DNA of 64,000 nt from Emiliania huxleyi CCMP1516 (lineage: Eukaryota > Haptophyta > Isochrysidales > Noelaerhabdaceae): NCBI RefSeq assembly GCF_000372725.1, contig NW_005202176.1, positions 380,188 through 444,187 on the forward strand, in the 5' to 3' direction. This document shows, one piece after another, positions 17,395 through 27,167 of this stretch (positions are counted from its first letter, which is position 1; each line of letters begins with the position of its first letter). The notes under the pieces were generated by a model that saw only the letters and a list, made by a program, of their open reading frames with translations, ran no database searches and was not told the DNA's origin. The position numbers and the translations under genes were made by a program.

Positions 17395-19909
17395 ATGTCG
17401 ATGCTCACCCCCAACGCTTGCATCGACATGTGCTACGGCGAGAAGCCGACGCGACCGGTGGTTCAGCTCGTGGACGTGCGGCTGCAGGGCAAGAACAACA
17501 AGTGCGCCGGCACCGCCTCTCACTCAACCCGAGCGCCACCACTGCGCCGGCGGCGCAAAGGACCCGCACCTCCGACTCACACGTGCCCCGCTCGTGCGCA
17601 GGGGCGTGATGTCGGACGGTGAGACCACCTTCTTCGCCGTCTTCAACTCCGCCGTCGCCAAGATGTTTCGCTCCGAGAGCAACCCTGACGGCCAGGCGCG
17701 GCTCTCACCTGCCGGCCGCACTCGTAATACATGTCACCTCCCACCCACCCCGCCGACGTCCTCGCCGCGAGCCGCCACCCGCTGCCGCGCACGCATCGCC
17801 ATCCCACTGCCCGCTGCCTGGCTCCACGCGCCGCTCCCGCCACCGCCAGCCTCGCCTCACTGGGCCGGCCGCTCCCTGCCGCCCGAAGGTCGAGCTCTAC
17901 TCTGCCGTGCGGCTCACCGACTACACGATCTCGACGATCTCTGCCGAGACGCGCGTCGCCATCGTGATGGGCATGGAGATGAACGAGAGCCAGCCCGAGG
18001 GCAAGATCGGCGATCCCGTCTCGGCCAAGGACAAGGCAAGATCGACTCGCCCACCCGCGCCCACCCGCCTCCCTGCACACCGCCTCCCTCCCTCTCCTCT
18101 TCGCTCTCCGCTGCCTCTCCGCTGCCTGCCACCTCCTCCACCCCCCCCCCCCTCCCCCTCCCCTCCCCCTCCTCCCCCTCCCCACTCCGCTCGCCCCCCT
18201 CGCCCCCCCTCCCTGCAGGGCAAGCCCGAGCCGGCAGAGCTCCCGGCCGCGACGCCGTCCAAGGGCCCTTCGCCCGGCGGCCACTCCAACACCACGCCGG
18301 AGTCGTCGCAGCAGAGCCGCGTTGCCCCCGCCGGCTTCGCGCCCAAGCCGGCGGCGCGCGCGAGCGAGCCCGCGGCGCCCGGCCGGCCGACCCCGATCGA
18401 GGCGCTCAACCCCTACTCTCGCACGTGGACCGTCCGCGCAAAGGTGACGGAGAACGGCGAGCTGCGCTCAATCACGACCAAGGCGGGCGAGACGATGTCC
18501 GTGTGGGAGATGGTCATCGCGGACGAGTCGGGCGAGATCAAGTGCACCGCGTGGCGCGCGGACGCGGAGCGCTTCGCGCGCATCGCCGAGCTGGGGAGCA
18601 CCTACCTCGTCTCGCGCGGCCAGATCAAGATTGCAAACAAGCGGTACTCGTCGACGGCAAACAACTACGAGATCACGCTCGGAGCCGACTCGGCGATGGT
18701 CAAGCAGGACGTCGAGCTCAAGACCTTCACGCCGACGTACCACTTCGACTTCACGCCGATCGCCGACCTCTCCGCCAAGCCCGCCAACTCGACCGTCGAC
18801 GTGATTGGCTCTGTGACTGAGGTTGGGCCGGTGCAGAACATCGTCTCCAAGGCGGGCAGGGAGCTCGTCAAGCGCGTCATCAACCTGAGCGACGACTCGA
18901 ACGCGGCCATCGAGGTGACGCTGTGGGGGAAGAGCGCCGAGACCTTCGCCGAGGACGCCGCCGCCACCGCCGCGGTCGTCGCCTTCAAGGGGCTCGTCGT
19001 GTCCGAGTGGAACACGCGCTCGCTCGGCGCCGTCCGCTCGACAAAGATCCAGATGGACCCCGACCTGCCGCAGGCGAAGCGGGTCAAGGCGTGGGCCGAC
19101 ACGGGCGCCGCCTCGGCAGCCACGTCGCTCTCCATCAACACCAGCGGCGGCGGCAGCGGCGGCGGCGGCGCCTCGATGGCGGACGATCTGGTAGCTCCGC
19201 CGCTCGCGCCGTGACCGCCCCCCTCGCCCGCCCGCTCACCTCCTGCCCCGCCTCGGCTCCTCAGGCGGAGCTCCTCGGCTTGCCGCCGTCCAAGATCCCG
19301 GAGAAGGGTGCGTACGCCACCGTGGGAGGCTACATCTCGCGGATTCTCACCTCGAAGGGCGGCGGCGGCGGCGGGCCCGCCGAGGAGAGGCCGATCTGGT
19401 ACTCGGCGTGCCCGAAGTGCAACAAGAAGGCGATCGGCGAGTACGGCGCCGGCTGGAGCTGCGAGTCGTGCGGCTGGTCGGGCGACGCGTGCACGCACCG
19501 GTACATCGTCGCCGTGCAGCTGATTGACGCGTCCGGCACGTCCTACGCCACCGCCTACCAGGAGCAGGCCATCGCCATCTTCGGCAAGACCGCAGACGAG
19601 CTCAAGGCGATCAAGGACGCGGACCAGAGCGCGTTCGAGGCGGAGTGCAGCTCGGTGCTCTTCAAGCGGCGCACCTTCCGCCTCAGGGCAAAGATCGAGA
19701 CGTACCAGGGCGTCGACCGCACAAAAGTGGGCGTCGTCAACTCGACGCCCACAACGCCGATCACCGAGGGGAAGCGCATGCTCGCCGACATCATGAAGTA
19801 CGACCTGCCAGAGCCGCCCGCCCCCGAGCCGTCAGCTACGCCCGACGAGCCCATGCCGCAAGCGGCCGCCGACGGCGAGGCTGCGGAGCCGGCCGCCGTA
19901 GAGGCTTGA
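17395..19909 (+). CDS. RPA1: Replication protein A, large subunit (RPA70)
   Basis: Five predicted exons (17395-17501, 17602-17695, 17889-18035, 18219-19190, 19265-19909) encode 654 residues; human RPA1 has 616. In order: RPA-N (DBD-F) with MLTPNAC, VVQLVDVRL, SDGETTFFAVFNS and IVMGMEM; a Ser/Pro/Ala linker; DBD-A from LNPYSRTWTVRAKVT; DBD-B (YHFDFTPIADL, IGSVTEVG); and DBD-C with a four-Cys zinc ribbon (CPKCNKK, CESCGWSGD). It binds single-stranded DNA in replication and repair in the nucleus. Intron ends are GT-AG, GC-AG, GC-AG and GT-AG, with phase 2 for the first and phase 0 for the rest. All joins keep the frame. The C-terminal tail is acidic and Pro-rich. The ATG at 17401 is an alternative start two codons later. 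Confidence 0.92.
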
Positions 19910-20657
19910 TGCCGCCGACAGGCCGGCTCAGCACACTTATTAGCTGCCGCAGGGAGGACTGCGGCAGGGGCGTGAGCGTGAGAACCCTCACACCCCGCGC
20001 TCTCGCGTTGCGTACTGTACTCTGTTGGCGGCGTGTCCGTGCGCGCGACACATCGCATTTTCGCCCGGTCTTAACATGCATGCAGATATGTTGTAATTCA
20101 AGTATGAAAAAAAACTGTTCAGTTTTCAAAGGCAAAACACGACTCTCTGCGGTTGGTGTGTAATTCAAGTATGAAGTTCGTACCCTCACTTCCGCTCTCG
20201 ACAGTCGAGGGGGAAAACTGCCGTGCAGGCCAGGCACCAGGCATGGGATGGCCGCAGGAGAGCGGGGGGGAGAGACTGCGATCTCGGATCTGCGCGCAGC
20301 CCGCCCGCCAGTCGGGAGTCGCCAGGCGCCACCGCCAGCCGGCGCGCGGCGGGGAGTCCCATGTGCTCCCATCACTTCCGTCTTGTGACCGCGAGGAAAA
20401 TTCGTTTTGCGCGGCCGGATAAGGGTCCAGCTCGCGGCCGCTGCTTTGATGTTCAACACACTTCAGCCGCCCCCCGCGCCCCGGCCCCCGCGACTCGTAT
20501 TTACTGAGTCGTGAGTCTGGCTCTTGACTTCGCCACCGCCCGACACCGTACGTACGACTCATTCTCCCTGGCAGCTTGCTTATTCGTGCTTGGGGTGTCA
20601 CTCCAACTCCCAAGACCAAGGCGCAAGCTGGTGCGCTCCTCCTCTTCTTATCGACCC
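19910..20657. other. Intergenic between RPA1 and the MATE fragment
   Basis: No gene. A 16-bp direct repeat (GTAATTCAAGTATGAA) occurs at about 20,093 and 20,160, separated by about 50 bp. Confidence 0.5.
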
Positions 20658-21390
20658 TTAGTCAACCTTGCTCGCTCGGACGCTCGCACGACTCATGGCG
20701 ATGATCGATGCGACGCCGCGGGCGGATGCCTCGCTCTCGACGCCTGCCCTCGCCTGCGCCTCGCGTGCGGCTTCGGCCCAGTCGACCCTGCTCACTGCCC
20801 ACGCCAAGACGACCACCTTGAAGACTTCGCCGGCCAGGTCGGACCACCAAAAGCCAGGCAGTCCCCACCCCCATTGGATGGGCATGAGGTAGGCCAGCGG
20901 GATGAAGATTGCCCACGACGCGATGTTGTTCGCGATCAAGTTGATGTTCGCCTCCCGCGGACCTGATGGTTTGCGGCGGCGGGCCTGTCAGAAGGCAATG
21001 ACACGGCGATCGGCACGCACTCACAAAAGGGAACCGAGCGAGACGCTCACGACGGTCAGCAGGAAGCGGAGGTAGACGAAGGAGACGGTCACAACAAAGA
21101 CGGCGAGGATCGAGTTGCACAGCTCGATGAGCTCTGCGTCCGTCGTCCAGATGCGCCACACCTCGTCGTGGAAGAGGAGCAGGACTACCGCCACGAGCAC
21201 CGCTCCGAGCATGAGGGTCACCGAGCCAATCTATGACGGGTCGGTGACTTCACGCGCAGCGGTGAAGGCAAGCACAGGACGGGGTGGATGTGAGAGGAGG
21301 GCGCATGCCTTGAGGATTCGCTTGGCCGCCTCTGGCTTCCCTTCGCCCAAATAGCGCGCGAGACGGATTTGCGTCGCCGTGGAGAGGCGC
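20658..21390 (-). pseudogene. MATE-family transporter, C-terminal fragment
   Basis: Three minus-strand pieces join as a MATE (multidrug and toxic compound extrusion) C-terminal half: LSTATQIRLARYLGEGKPEAA (exon ending 21309), IGSVTLMLGAVLVAVVLLLF with VWRIWTTDAELIEL (21230-21035), and REANINLIANNIASWAIFIP with WSDLAGEVFKVVVLAWAVSR (20962-20658). The introns fit GC-AG (21308-21231) and GT-AG (21034-20963). The part upstream of LSTATQ, about half of a 450-residue transporter, is not found up to 22.4 kb, and there is no clear acceptor at its left end. I call it truncated. A long undetected upstream intron would be the alternative. Confidence 0.6.
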
Positions 21391-22493
21391 GGGGCCCCCA
21401 GAGGGTGTCCATGCGGGGGGGAGATGGGTTCCCACGGCCCGCCGCAGGCGCCGATTTTTTCGGCATTTTTTCTTTTTTCGCCATTTTTACTTGTTTTCAT
21501 GGGAATTCGGCGTACTTGCGGCCATGCTATCACGCCTTGCGACAGCCTGTCGGCGCAGCTGACCGTGCCATGATGCACAATTGATCACCTGCATAGCTCG
21601 CGGCCTTAGTATCAAGCATTCAGTGACGACCTGATCCTACGACCAGTAGGAAGGTGTCCTTCCATCGTGTGCACGCTTCTGGCGCAATGCGCGTCGCCTC
21701 GGATTGGCTGCTGGCACTCTCGAGGCTATGCCTACACAGCCTCGCGCGCATGGGCAGTCAGGAGGGACCACGCACCTTCACAGGACAGCGCCGGTGCCTC
21801 TCTCTTGGACTGGCAAACTTGGTGGTCTCGTGTCACCAATGTGGGACCAGTGCGGCATCGCGCCATCGACAGCTCTGAACTGCGCCTCACCACTGACCGG
21901 GAAGGCCGCCAAGTGGGCCAGCACAGGTCGCATATTGTGGCAGCAGTCAGCAGTGCATGTCTGATAGCTAGAGCTGCAGCGTCAGGGTCGCAGGGTCGGA
22001 TCGTGTCAAGCCTCTCGCCCGGCCAGCCGCGTGCAGACGTCGGCCTGTCTGCTGTCTGGAGTGATCTGTCGGCGGTCAGAACGACCGATTAGGTTACAGT
22101 TATCTGATGGTTGGAGGGTCTATCTGTATGTACTCCTCGAGATCTCTCCGAATCTGCCCTCTACTTAACCGTACTTAATCGGGAAGTCGGTGCTCATAGA
22201 GACTCATAGAGCCGGGGCCCCGTTTCCGCACTGCGGCGCGGCGCACGGTGCCTCCGGGGGCCCCCGCGCCGGCCCAGAGGCAGGCGTGTGAGGAACAAGA
22301 GCCCCGGGCCCCCCGCGTTTCCGTTTGCTGCGGGGGTGAGTCGCGCAGGCCGCCAGCCGGGGCGGGCGGGGCATCGTTGGTGCATCGTACGGCCGTAGGG
22401 AGACGTAAGAGGAAGAGAGAGCGCTCATGAATCGTAACGCACTTGCTACCCTACCAAACTCGGTCCCGAATCCAGTCCTCTCCTCACGCGATC
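21391..22493. other. Intergenic, nothing recognised
   Basis: No upstream MATE exons and no other domain were found on either strand. A very GC-rich stretch lies at about 22,205-22,390, just before the NHL-BTB gene. Confidence 0.5.
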
Positions 22494-24206
22494 ATGGCGT
22501 CCGGTGCCGGCAAGCGCGCCCGCACCGCCGGTGGAGACGGCGAGGAGGACGAGGAGCCCGTGCCGGTCGCGGATGGCTTCGAGGCTCCCATCTTTTTTGG
22601 CGCGCGCGTCGGCCAGGTCGCCACGCTGACGCTCGAGGGCGAGGACGGCCCTCTGGCATCGCTCGGGTCGGTTGGCGTCGCGAGCGACCACGCGGGCGCC
22701 TGGTACGTCGCGACCAAGGACTCGCTGCTGCACGTCTCGGCGGCCGGGCGCGTGCGACGCGTGGCAGCCTTGCCGGCAAGTGACGAGTACTACTACACCG
22801 CTGCCGCCAGCCCAAACGGGAGCGCGGCGTTTGCGGCGGACTGCGAGAACCACAAGATCCGGCGGGTGGAGGTGGCGACTGGCGAGGTGACGACGGTCGC
22901 GGGCAGCGGCGAGAATGGCGACGCGGATGGCGTGGGCGAAGCGGCGCAGTTCCGCTACCCAACTGGCATCGCCATCAGCCCGGACGGGAGCGCGCTATTT
23001 GTGGCGGACTGCTGCAACTACAAGATCCGGCGGGTGGAGGTGGCGACAGGCGCGGTGACGACGATCGCGGGCAGCGGCACAGCGGGCAGCGCTGATGGCG
23101 TGGGCGACGCGGCGGAGTTCGGCGGCCCACGTGGCATCGCCATCAGCCGAGACGGCGGCGCGCTGTTTGTGGCAGACCAAGGCCACGGTGAGATCCGGCG
23201 GGTTGAGGTGGCGACTGGAGAGGTGACGACGCTCGCGGGCGCTGGCATTTGGGGCAGCGCCGATGGCGTGGGCGACGCGGCGCAGTTCTACTGCCCACGT
23301 GGCATCGCCCTCAGCCCGGACGGGAGCGCGCTGTTTGTGGCGGACAACGGCAACCACAAGATGCGGCGGGTGGAGGTGGCGACTGGCGCGGTGACGACGA
23401 TCGGGGGCAGCGGCGAGGCTGGCGACGCGGACGGCGTGGGCAATGCGGCGCAGTTTACCAACCCAAAGGAAGTCGCCATCAGCCCCGACGGCAGCACGCT
23501 GTTGGTCGGTTCGAGAGGTGGCCTCCGCCAGGTCTGCGTGGCGGCGCCTCCTCCGCCTCCCTCCTTTGCCCCGATCGTCGTTCCGCCCTCCACCATCCTG
23601 GCCGACCTCGCAAAGACGCGTGGTGATGCTTCCCTGCCAGAGGGGAAGGTCACCTTCCTGGTCGGCGACGACCGGGAGCGCATCGAGCACGTGAGCAAGT
23701 GCCACCTCTGCATTCGGTCCGGGTACTATCGGACCATGTTTGGCATCGGCATGAAGGAGCGCGACGCCGCCGAGGTCACGGTGCCCCATATCGACCCCGC
23801 CAGCTTCACCGCCCTCATCGACTACCTCCTCTGCGACAAGTTCGACCTCGGCGAGGAGGAGGGCAGGGCGCAGCGCGCGCTCGACCTGCGGGAGCTGGCG
23901 CAGATGTACCAGGTGCCGCGCCTCGAGCTGCTCTGCGCGCAGGCGCTGCAGGAGAGCGTCGCGCCGGCGACCGCCGTGCCGCTGCTCGAGGCGGCGCACA
24001 CGATGGGCGACGGGCGGCTCCTCGCGCAGTGCCGCCGCTACGTGGCCGACCACGCCGCCGAGGTGCGGGCGAGCGGCGGCGTGGAGCAGCTGCGCGACTT
24101 GGGCGTGGCCAAGGGGCTGCTCGGCGACGCGCTCGACCAGGTGGCGGAGCTCAAGGGTGCGATGCGCGAGGCGGACCTCGAGAAGGTCCGGGCGGAGCGG
24201 GCATGA
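22494..24206 (+). CDS. NHL-repeat beta-propeller protein with C-terminal BTB domain
   Basis: An intact, intronless 570-residue frame. The start at 22494 gives MASGAGKRARTAGG, a basic then acidic N-terminus. Residues about 40-340 hold a WYVATKDSLLHVS strand set and five NHL-type repeats of about 55 residues (ISPDGSALFVAD, YKIRRVEVATG, TTIAGSG, GSADGVGDAA). After a Pro-rich linker, residues about 378-530 form a BTB/POZ domain (VTFLVGDDRERIEHVSKCHL, RSGYYRTMF, VTVPHIDPASFTALIDYLL) with a BACK-like helical end. BTB proteins of this type usually act as cullin-3 adaptors, with the propeller binding the target; that role is inferred. The paralogue at 4.1 kb has lost the BTB end and its frame. Confidence 0.85.
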   Translation: MASGAGKRARTAGGDGEEDEEPVPVADGFEAPIFFGARVGQVATLTLEGEDGPLASLGSVGVASDHAGAWYVATKDSLLHVSAAGRVRRVAALPASDEYYYTAAASPNGSAAFAADCENHKIRRVEVATGEVTTVAGSGENGDADGVGEAAQFRYPTGIAISPDGSALFVADCCNYKIRRVEVATGAVTTIAGSGTAGSADGVGDAAEFGGPRGIAISRDGGALFVADQGHGEIRRVEVATGEVTTLAGAGIWGSADGVGDAAQFYCPRGIALSPDGSALFVADNGNHKMRRVEVATGAVTTIGGSGEAGDADGVGNAAQFTNPKEVAISPDGSTLLVGSRGGLRQVCVAAPPPPPSFAPIVVPPSTILADLAKTRGDASLPEGKVTFLVGDDRERIEHVSKCHLCIRSGYYRTMFGIGMKERDAAEVTVPHIDPASFTALIDYLLCDKFDLGEEEGRAQRALDLRELAQMYQVPRLELLCAQALQESVAPATAVPLLEAAHTMGDGRLLAQCRRYVADHAAEVRASGGVEQLRDLGVAKGLLGDALDQVAELKGAMREADLEKVRAERA

Positions 24207-25132
24207 GTGAGGGGCAGCGCCCCACGCCCTGCTCGCTCGCCGCTTGGGCCTTGGCACCAGCGAGAGCTGAGTGACGTTGCGGAGTGAGAGCGCAGCGCGC
24301 CGTGTACAGGGAGCAGCTCCTGCGACACCCTTGATTTCTCGGGTACGTAAGAGGCCACGGTCGGTGATACCCGCCTTGCCCTTGTCCCGAATCCAGCCCT
24401 TTGTTCGCGCATGAGGTTGGCGCCACGGGCCTGCCTCCCAAAGCCAACCCGCCCTTTGTTTGTTAACGTGAATGACTTTTGCTGGCCGGAACCGTTTTTG
24501 ATACGATTACCGTCGTAGTTCATCACCAAGCCTCTTTGACGGATGACTGCAGCCGGCGCACGAGCCCCTGCTGCCTCTACAGGGGAGCCGTTTGGTGCAA
24601 TCGGACCCATGAGCAAGTCTGACCCCGCCGTGTACCGCTCCGCCCCAATCCAAAAGAAGCTGTCTGCGGCTCTTTCCGTCAAGCAATGCAAGCAAGACCA
24701 ATCCCATCCCTCCCTTGGGTTGTCTGTTTTCTTTCTTTTTTCTTTTTCGTTATCGGCCGCCTGTTATCTCCCGATAAGACCCACACGAGCGGGTTCAGCT
24801 GAAACACACCTCTCTCGACATGCGAGGCTGACTGTGATCCGGCATGTCGCCCTCTCTCGCCGAAGCCTCTCCCTCCGGCCTTCCGCCACGCGCCAGCACC
24901 CAGCAGGAGGCAGGCAGGCAGAATCAAACCCAAGATGCGCCTGGGCCTTGAGAAGGGGGTCGTGAGTGCCGGGATTATTGGGAAGGGCGGGGACGCCCCC
25001 GGGAATTCTTTCGTGCAAGTCTGCTGAAAGAGGGGCGGGGTGCTAGAATTCTTTTACCAAGCGACAAGGGAGACGGCCCGCTGACTGCGAAAGCGGCGTG
25101 ACAGAGCGCGGTCAAGAGCGGCCAAGCGTGCG
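24207..25132. other. Intergenic, nothing recognised
   Basis: No supported gene. TTGACGGATGAC near 24,536 repeats part of the hairpin stem at 14,070. Two AATTCTTT motifs (25,013 and 25,046) lie near the next gene. Confidence 0.5.
25045..25056 (+). promoter_or_regulatory. Candidate upstream element AGAATTCTTTTA
   Basis: Lies 77 bp before the ATG at 25133. It shares the AGAATTCTT core with motifs upstream of the GT95 and thioredoxin-fold genes. The function is inferred from position. Confidence 0.35.
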
Positions 25133-25711
25133 ATGGGCCTCATGCAGGTTGAGTGCCCCGTGGGCGCGGGCGCCGGTCAGCGCATCAAGATTATGGCAAA
25201 CGGCGCCGAGTACGAGGTGGAGGTCCCGGCGGGCATAGTTGCCGGCCAGACCTTCCAAATTGAAATCCCCGACGCGGCTCCGCAGTCCAGCGTGCCAATC
25301 GCGCAGGGAGTCATGGTGCAGCCCGACTATGCGCAGCCAACGCCGCAGTACGCGCAACCGCCGCAGTACGCGCAACCGCCGCAGTACGCGCCACAGCCGC
25401 AATACATGCAGCCGCAGTCCGCATACGCTCCCCACCCGGGCTACGCGCCGGGCGGGGTTCAGCACGTGGTGGTTCACGAGGGCCCCGCCCCTCAGTTCGT
25501 GTCCGAGGTCCGTCGCTCGCCCCCCGCCCGCCCCACGCCCGTGCCCCGCCCGGCCAGCGCCGCAACAGCGGCCGCGAAGGAATGACCCGACCCTCCCCTC
25601 GCGCCACAGCCGTACTGCGGCCCGCTCTCGCTCCTGATCTGCCTCTTCGTGCCGTGCGGTTTCTGGATCGGCTGCTGCCCCATCGACGAGCGCCTCGTCC
25701 GCGTCGGCTGA
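25133..25711 (+). CDS. Small membrane protein: beta-sandwich-like N-terminus, Pro/Gln/Tyr repeats, Cys-rich hydrophobic end
   Basis: Two exons (25133-25507 and 25610-25711; GT-AG intron, phase 0) encode 158 residues. The N-terminus (VECPVGAGAGQRIKI, EYEVEVPAGIVAGQTFQIEI) is a PxGxxxGxxxxV-type repeat that I recognise from many algal and oomycete proteins. The middle is a YAQPPQ-type low-complexity tract. The second exon encodes PYCGPLSLLICLFVPCGFWI then GCCPIDER, a short Cys-rich hydrophobic segment typical of small peripheral or membrane-inserted proteins (LITAF/PLAC8-like in style). The unspliced frame stops soon after the intron begins; the split is supported because the hydrophobic end reads in frame. 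No enzymatic function can be assigned. Confidence 0.7.
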
Positions 25712-27167
25712 GCACGGACAGAGAGTGGAGGATTGTGCGGGGGTGCCCACCGCGGAGGTCAGTCTCTCGGTGCATTTTTACAAACCCACCCGCAAGTGTG
25801 TCGGTAGTCTGCCGCGGTGGAGAAGTCTCTTGATTTGTACTTATACTTGTCGTATATACGGAATCATCAATACGGCTCTTGCGCCTACCCCACTACGGGT
25901 AGCCCATTCACGCGCGCGCTCCGTTGCTAATACGAATAACCCCGCCGATTAGTGTCGTATATCAATTAGTCCGTGCGTCCCTTCGTTTCGTGTGTTTTGG
26001 GATCCTTCGTATTGTTCGAATCCTATGGAGCAAGACGACCTCGGAGACTGGCTCTCACCGCTCTCGCGCAACAGCGAAGCACCGCCCTCTCCATCTCCGC
26101 TCGCCGCCCCGCCTGGCACTCCCCACGCCGGAGTGGGAGCGGGTGCGGGTCTTGTGCAGCTCTCGCATTGTACGGTCCTGGCTACTGCCTTCCATTTTGG
26201 CTGCACCCCGCGTGAGCCGTGTGTGTGTGTGCCGACCGGGGACCCGGACCCCGCTCCCCGGACGGCGCGTCCGCGACCCGGACGGGCCGGTAGCTAGAGA
26301 ATGACCTCTCATACTGGAAACAGAGCCCCCCCCCACCCCCCCCCACCAAAAAACCCCCACTCACCGAGCGATTTCTTTTGGTTGTTCTTTTCTTTTATTT
26401 CGTCGCTGGCTGGTGGTGGCTTAGTTGTTTGCCACACACACGCACCCCTTTGGGCCACGCAATTTCTTTTCCTTGTTCTTTTCGGTTCTTGTTTTTAACG
26501 CTCCGTTTCTTAATCTCTATGTTCTTTTTTCGCACGACATTGTTGTAAAATTCTTTTTTCGAAGCCAGGAGAGAGCCACCGTCCAGCAACAAACCTGTCT
26601 GCACGTCTCGCGCGCGCGTGAACAGGGCTCCAGGCCCCAAATGACGTGTGAGTGTTAGATTTGTTTGGTATTGCTAAAAATCTCTCCCGTCCAGCCGATG
26701 ATATCAGCCGAAATGCGATGGCCGATGCCACCTCCCGTTCGGGTAACAAGCATGATGACACACCCGGGAGCTCGTGTCGCGTGCTCGGACGCCTGTCCGC
26801 ATGCACGCGACCGCGAATAATAAATAAATACAACGGGCATCCCAAGCTAGGGCTGGGTCGAGGACAGACACGTCCCCACCTTTGCAGGATTTTGCAAAAG
26901 CGAGGGGGGAGGGCGCATCGCCGCGCGGAGAGGGCTGGGCACAGGGCACAGGGGATCTCTCTCGCATAGGATATGCACTCGGCGACCGCGAGTGTGACGA
27001 CCGAGAGCTGCGCGAATTCTTTTTTCGCCTGTGTTCGTGCCAGTGCGCGCCAGTCCCGTGCCCAGTGTCGTGCGAGGGAGTTTTGTTGTAAGATTCTTTT
27101 TTCGAAGCCCGGCGGGAGCGGCCTAGAGGAGAGAGGCGCTCAGCACCCGCAACCCCGCCCCCTTTGC
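25712..27167. other. Long intergenic region, possible lone exon at 26,024-26,160
   Basis: A plus-strand frame (MEQDDLGDWLSPLSRNSEAP, from about 26,024) resembles the acidic/Ser-Pro start of a regulatory protein but has no domain and no convincing continuation. A 28-bp repeat (TTGTTGTAARATTCTTTTTT and CGAAGCC) occurs at about 26,539 and 27,083. CT-, C- and T-rich tracts fill 26,320-26,560. Confidence 0.4.
27083..27110 (+). promoter_or_regulatory. Candidate upstream element AAGATTCTTTTTTCG (ankyrin gene)
   Basis: Lies about 60-85 bp before the ATG at 27168. It is preceded at about 27,037 by GTGCCAGTGCGCGCCAGTCC, almost the same as the block upstream of the GT95 gene (GTGCCAGTCCGCGCCAGTCC). A second copy of the core is at 26,539. 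Confidence 0.4.

Noticed and set aside
26973-27167. Upstream in-frame ATG extending the ankyrin protein by 65 residues
   Set aside because: The extension is Cys/Arg-rich with no domain and contains the AAGATTCTTTTTTCG block that lies upstream of other genes' starts, so it is more likely leader.
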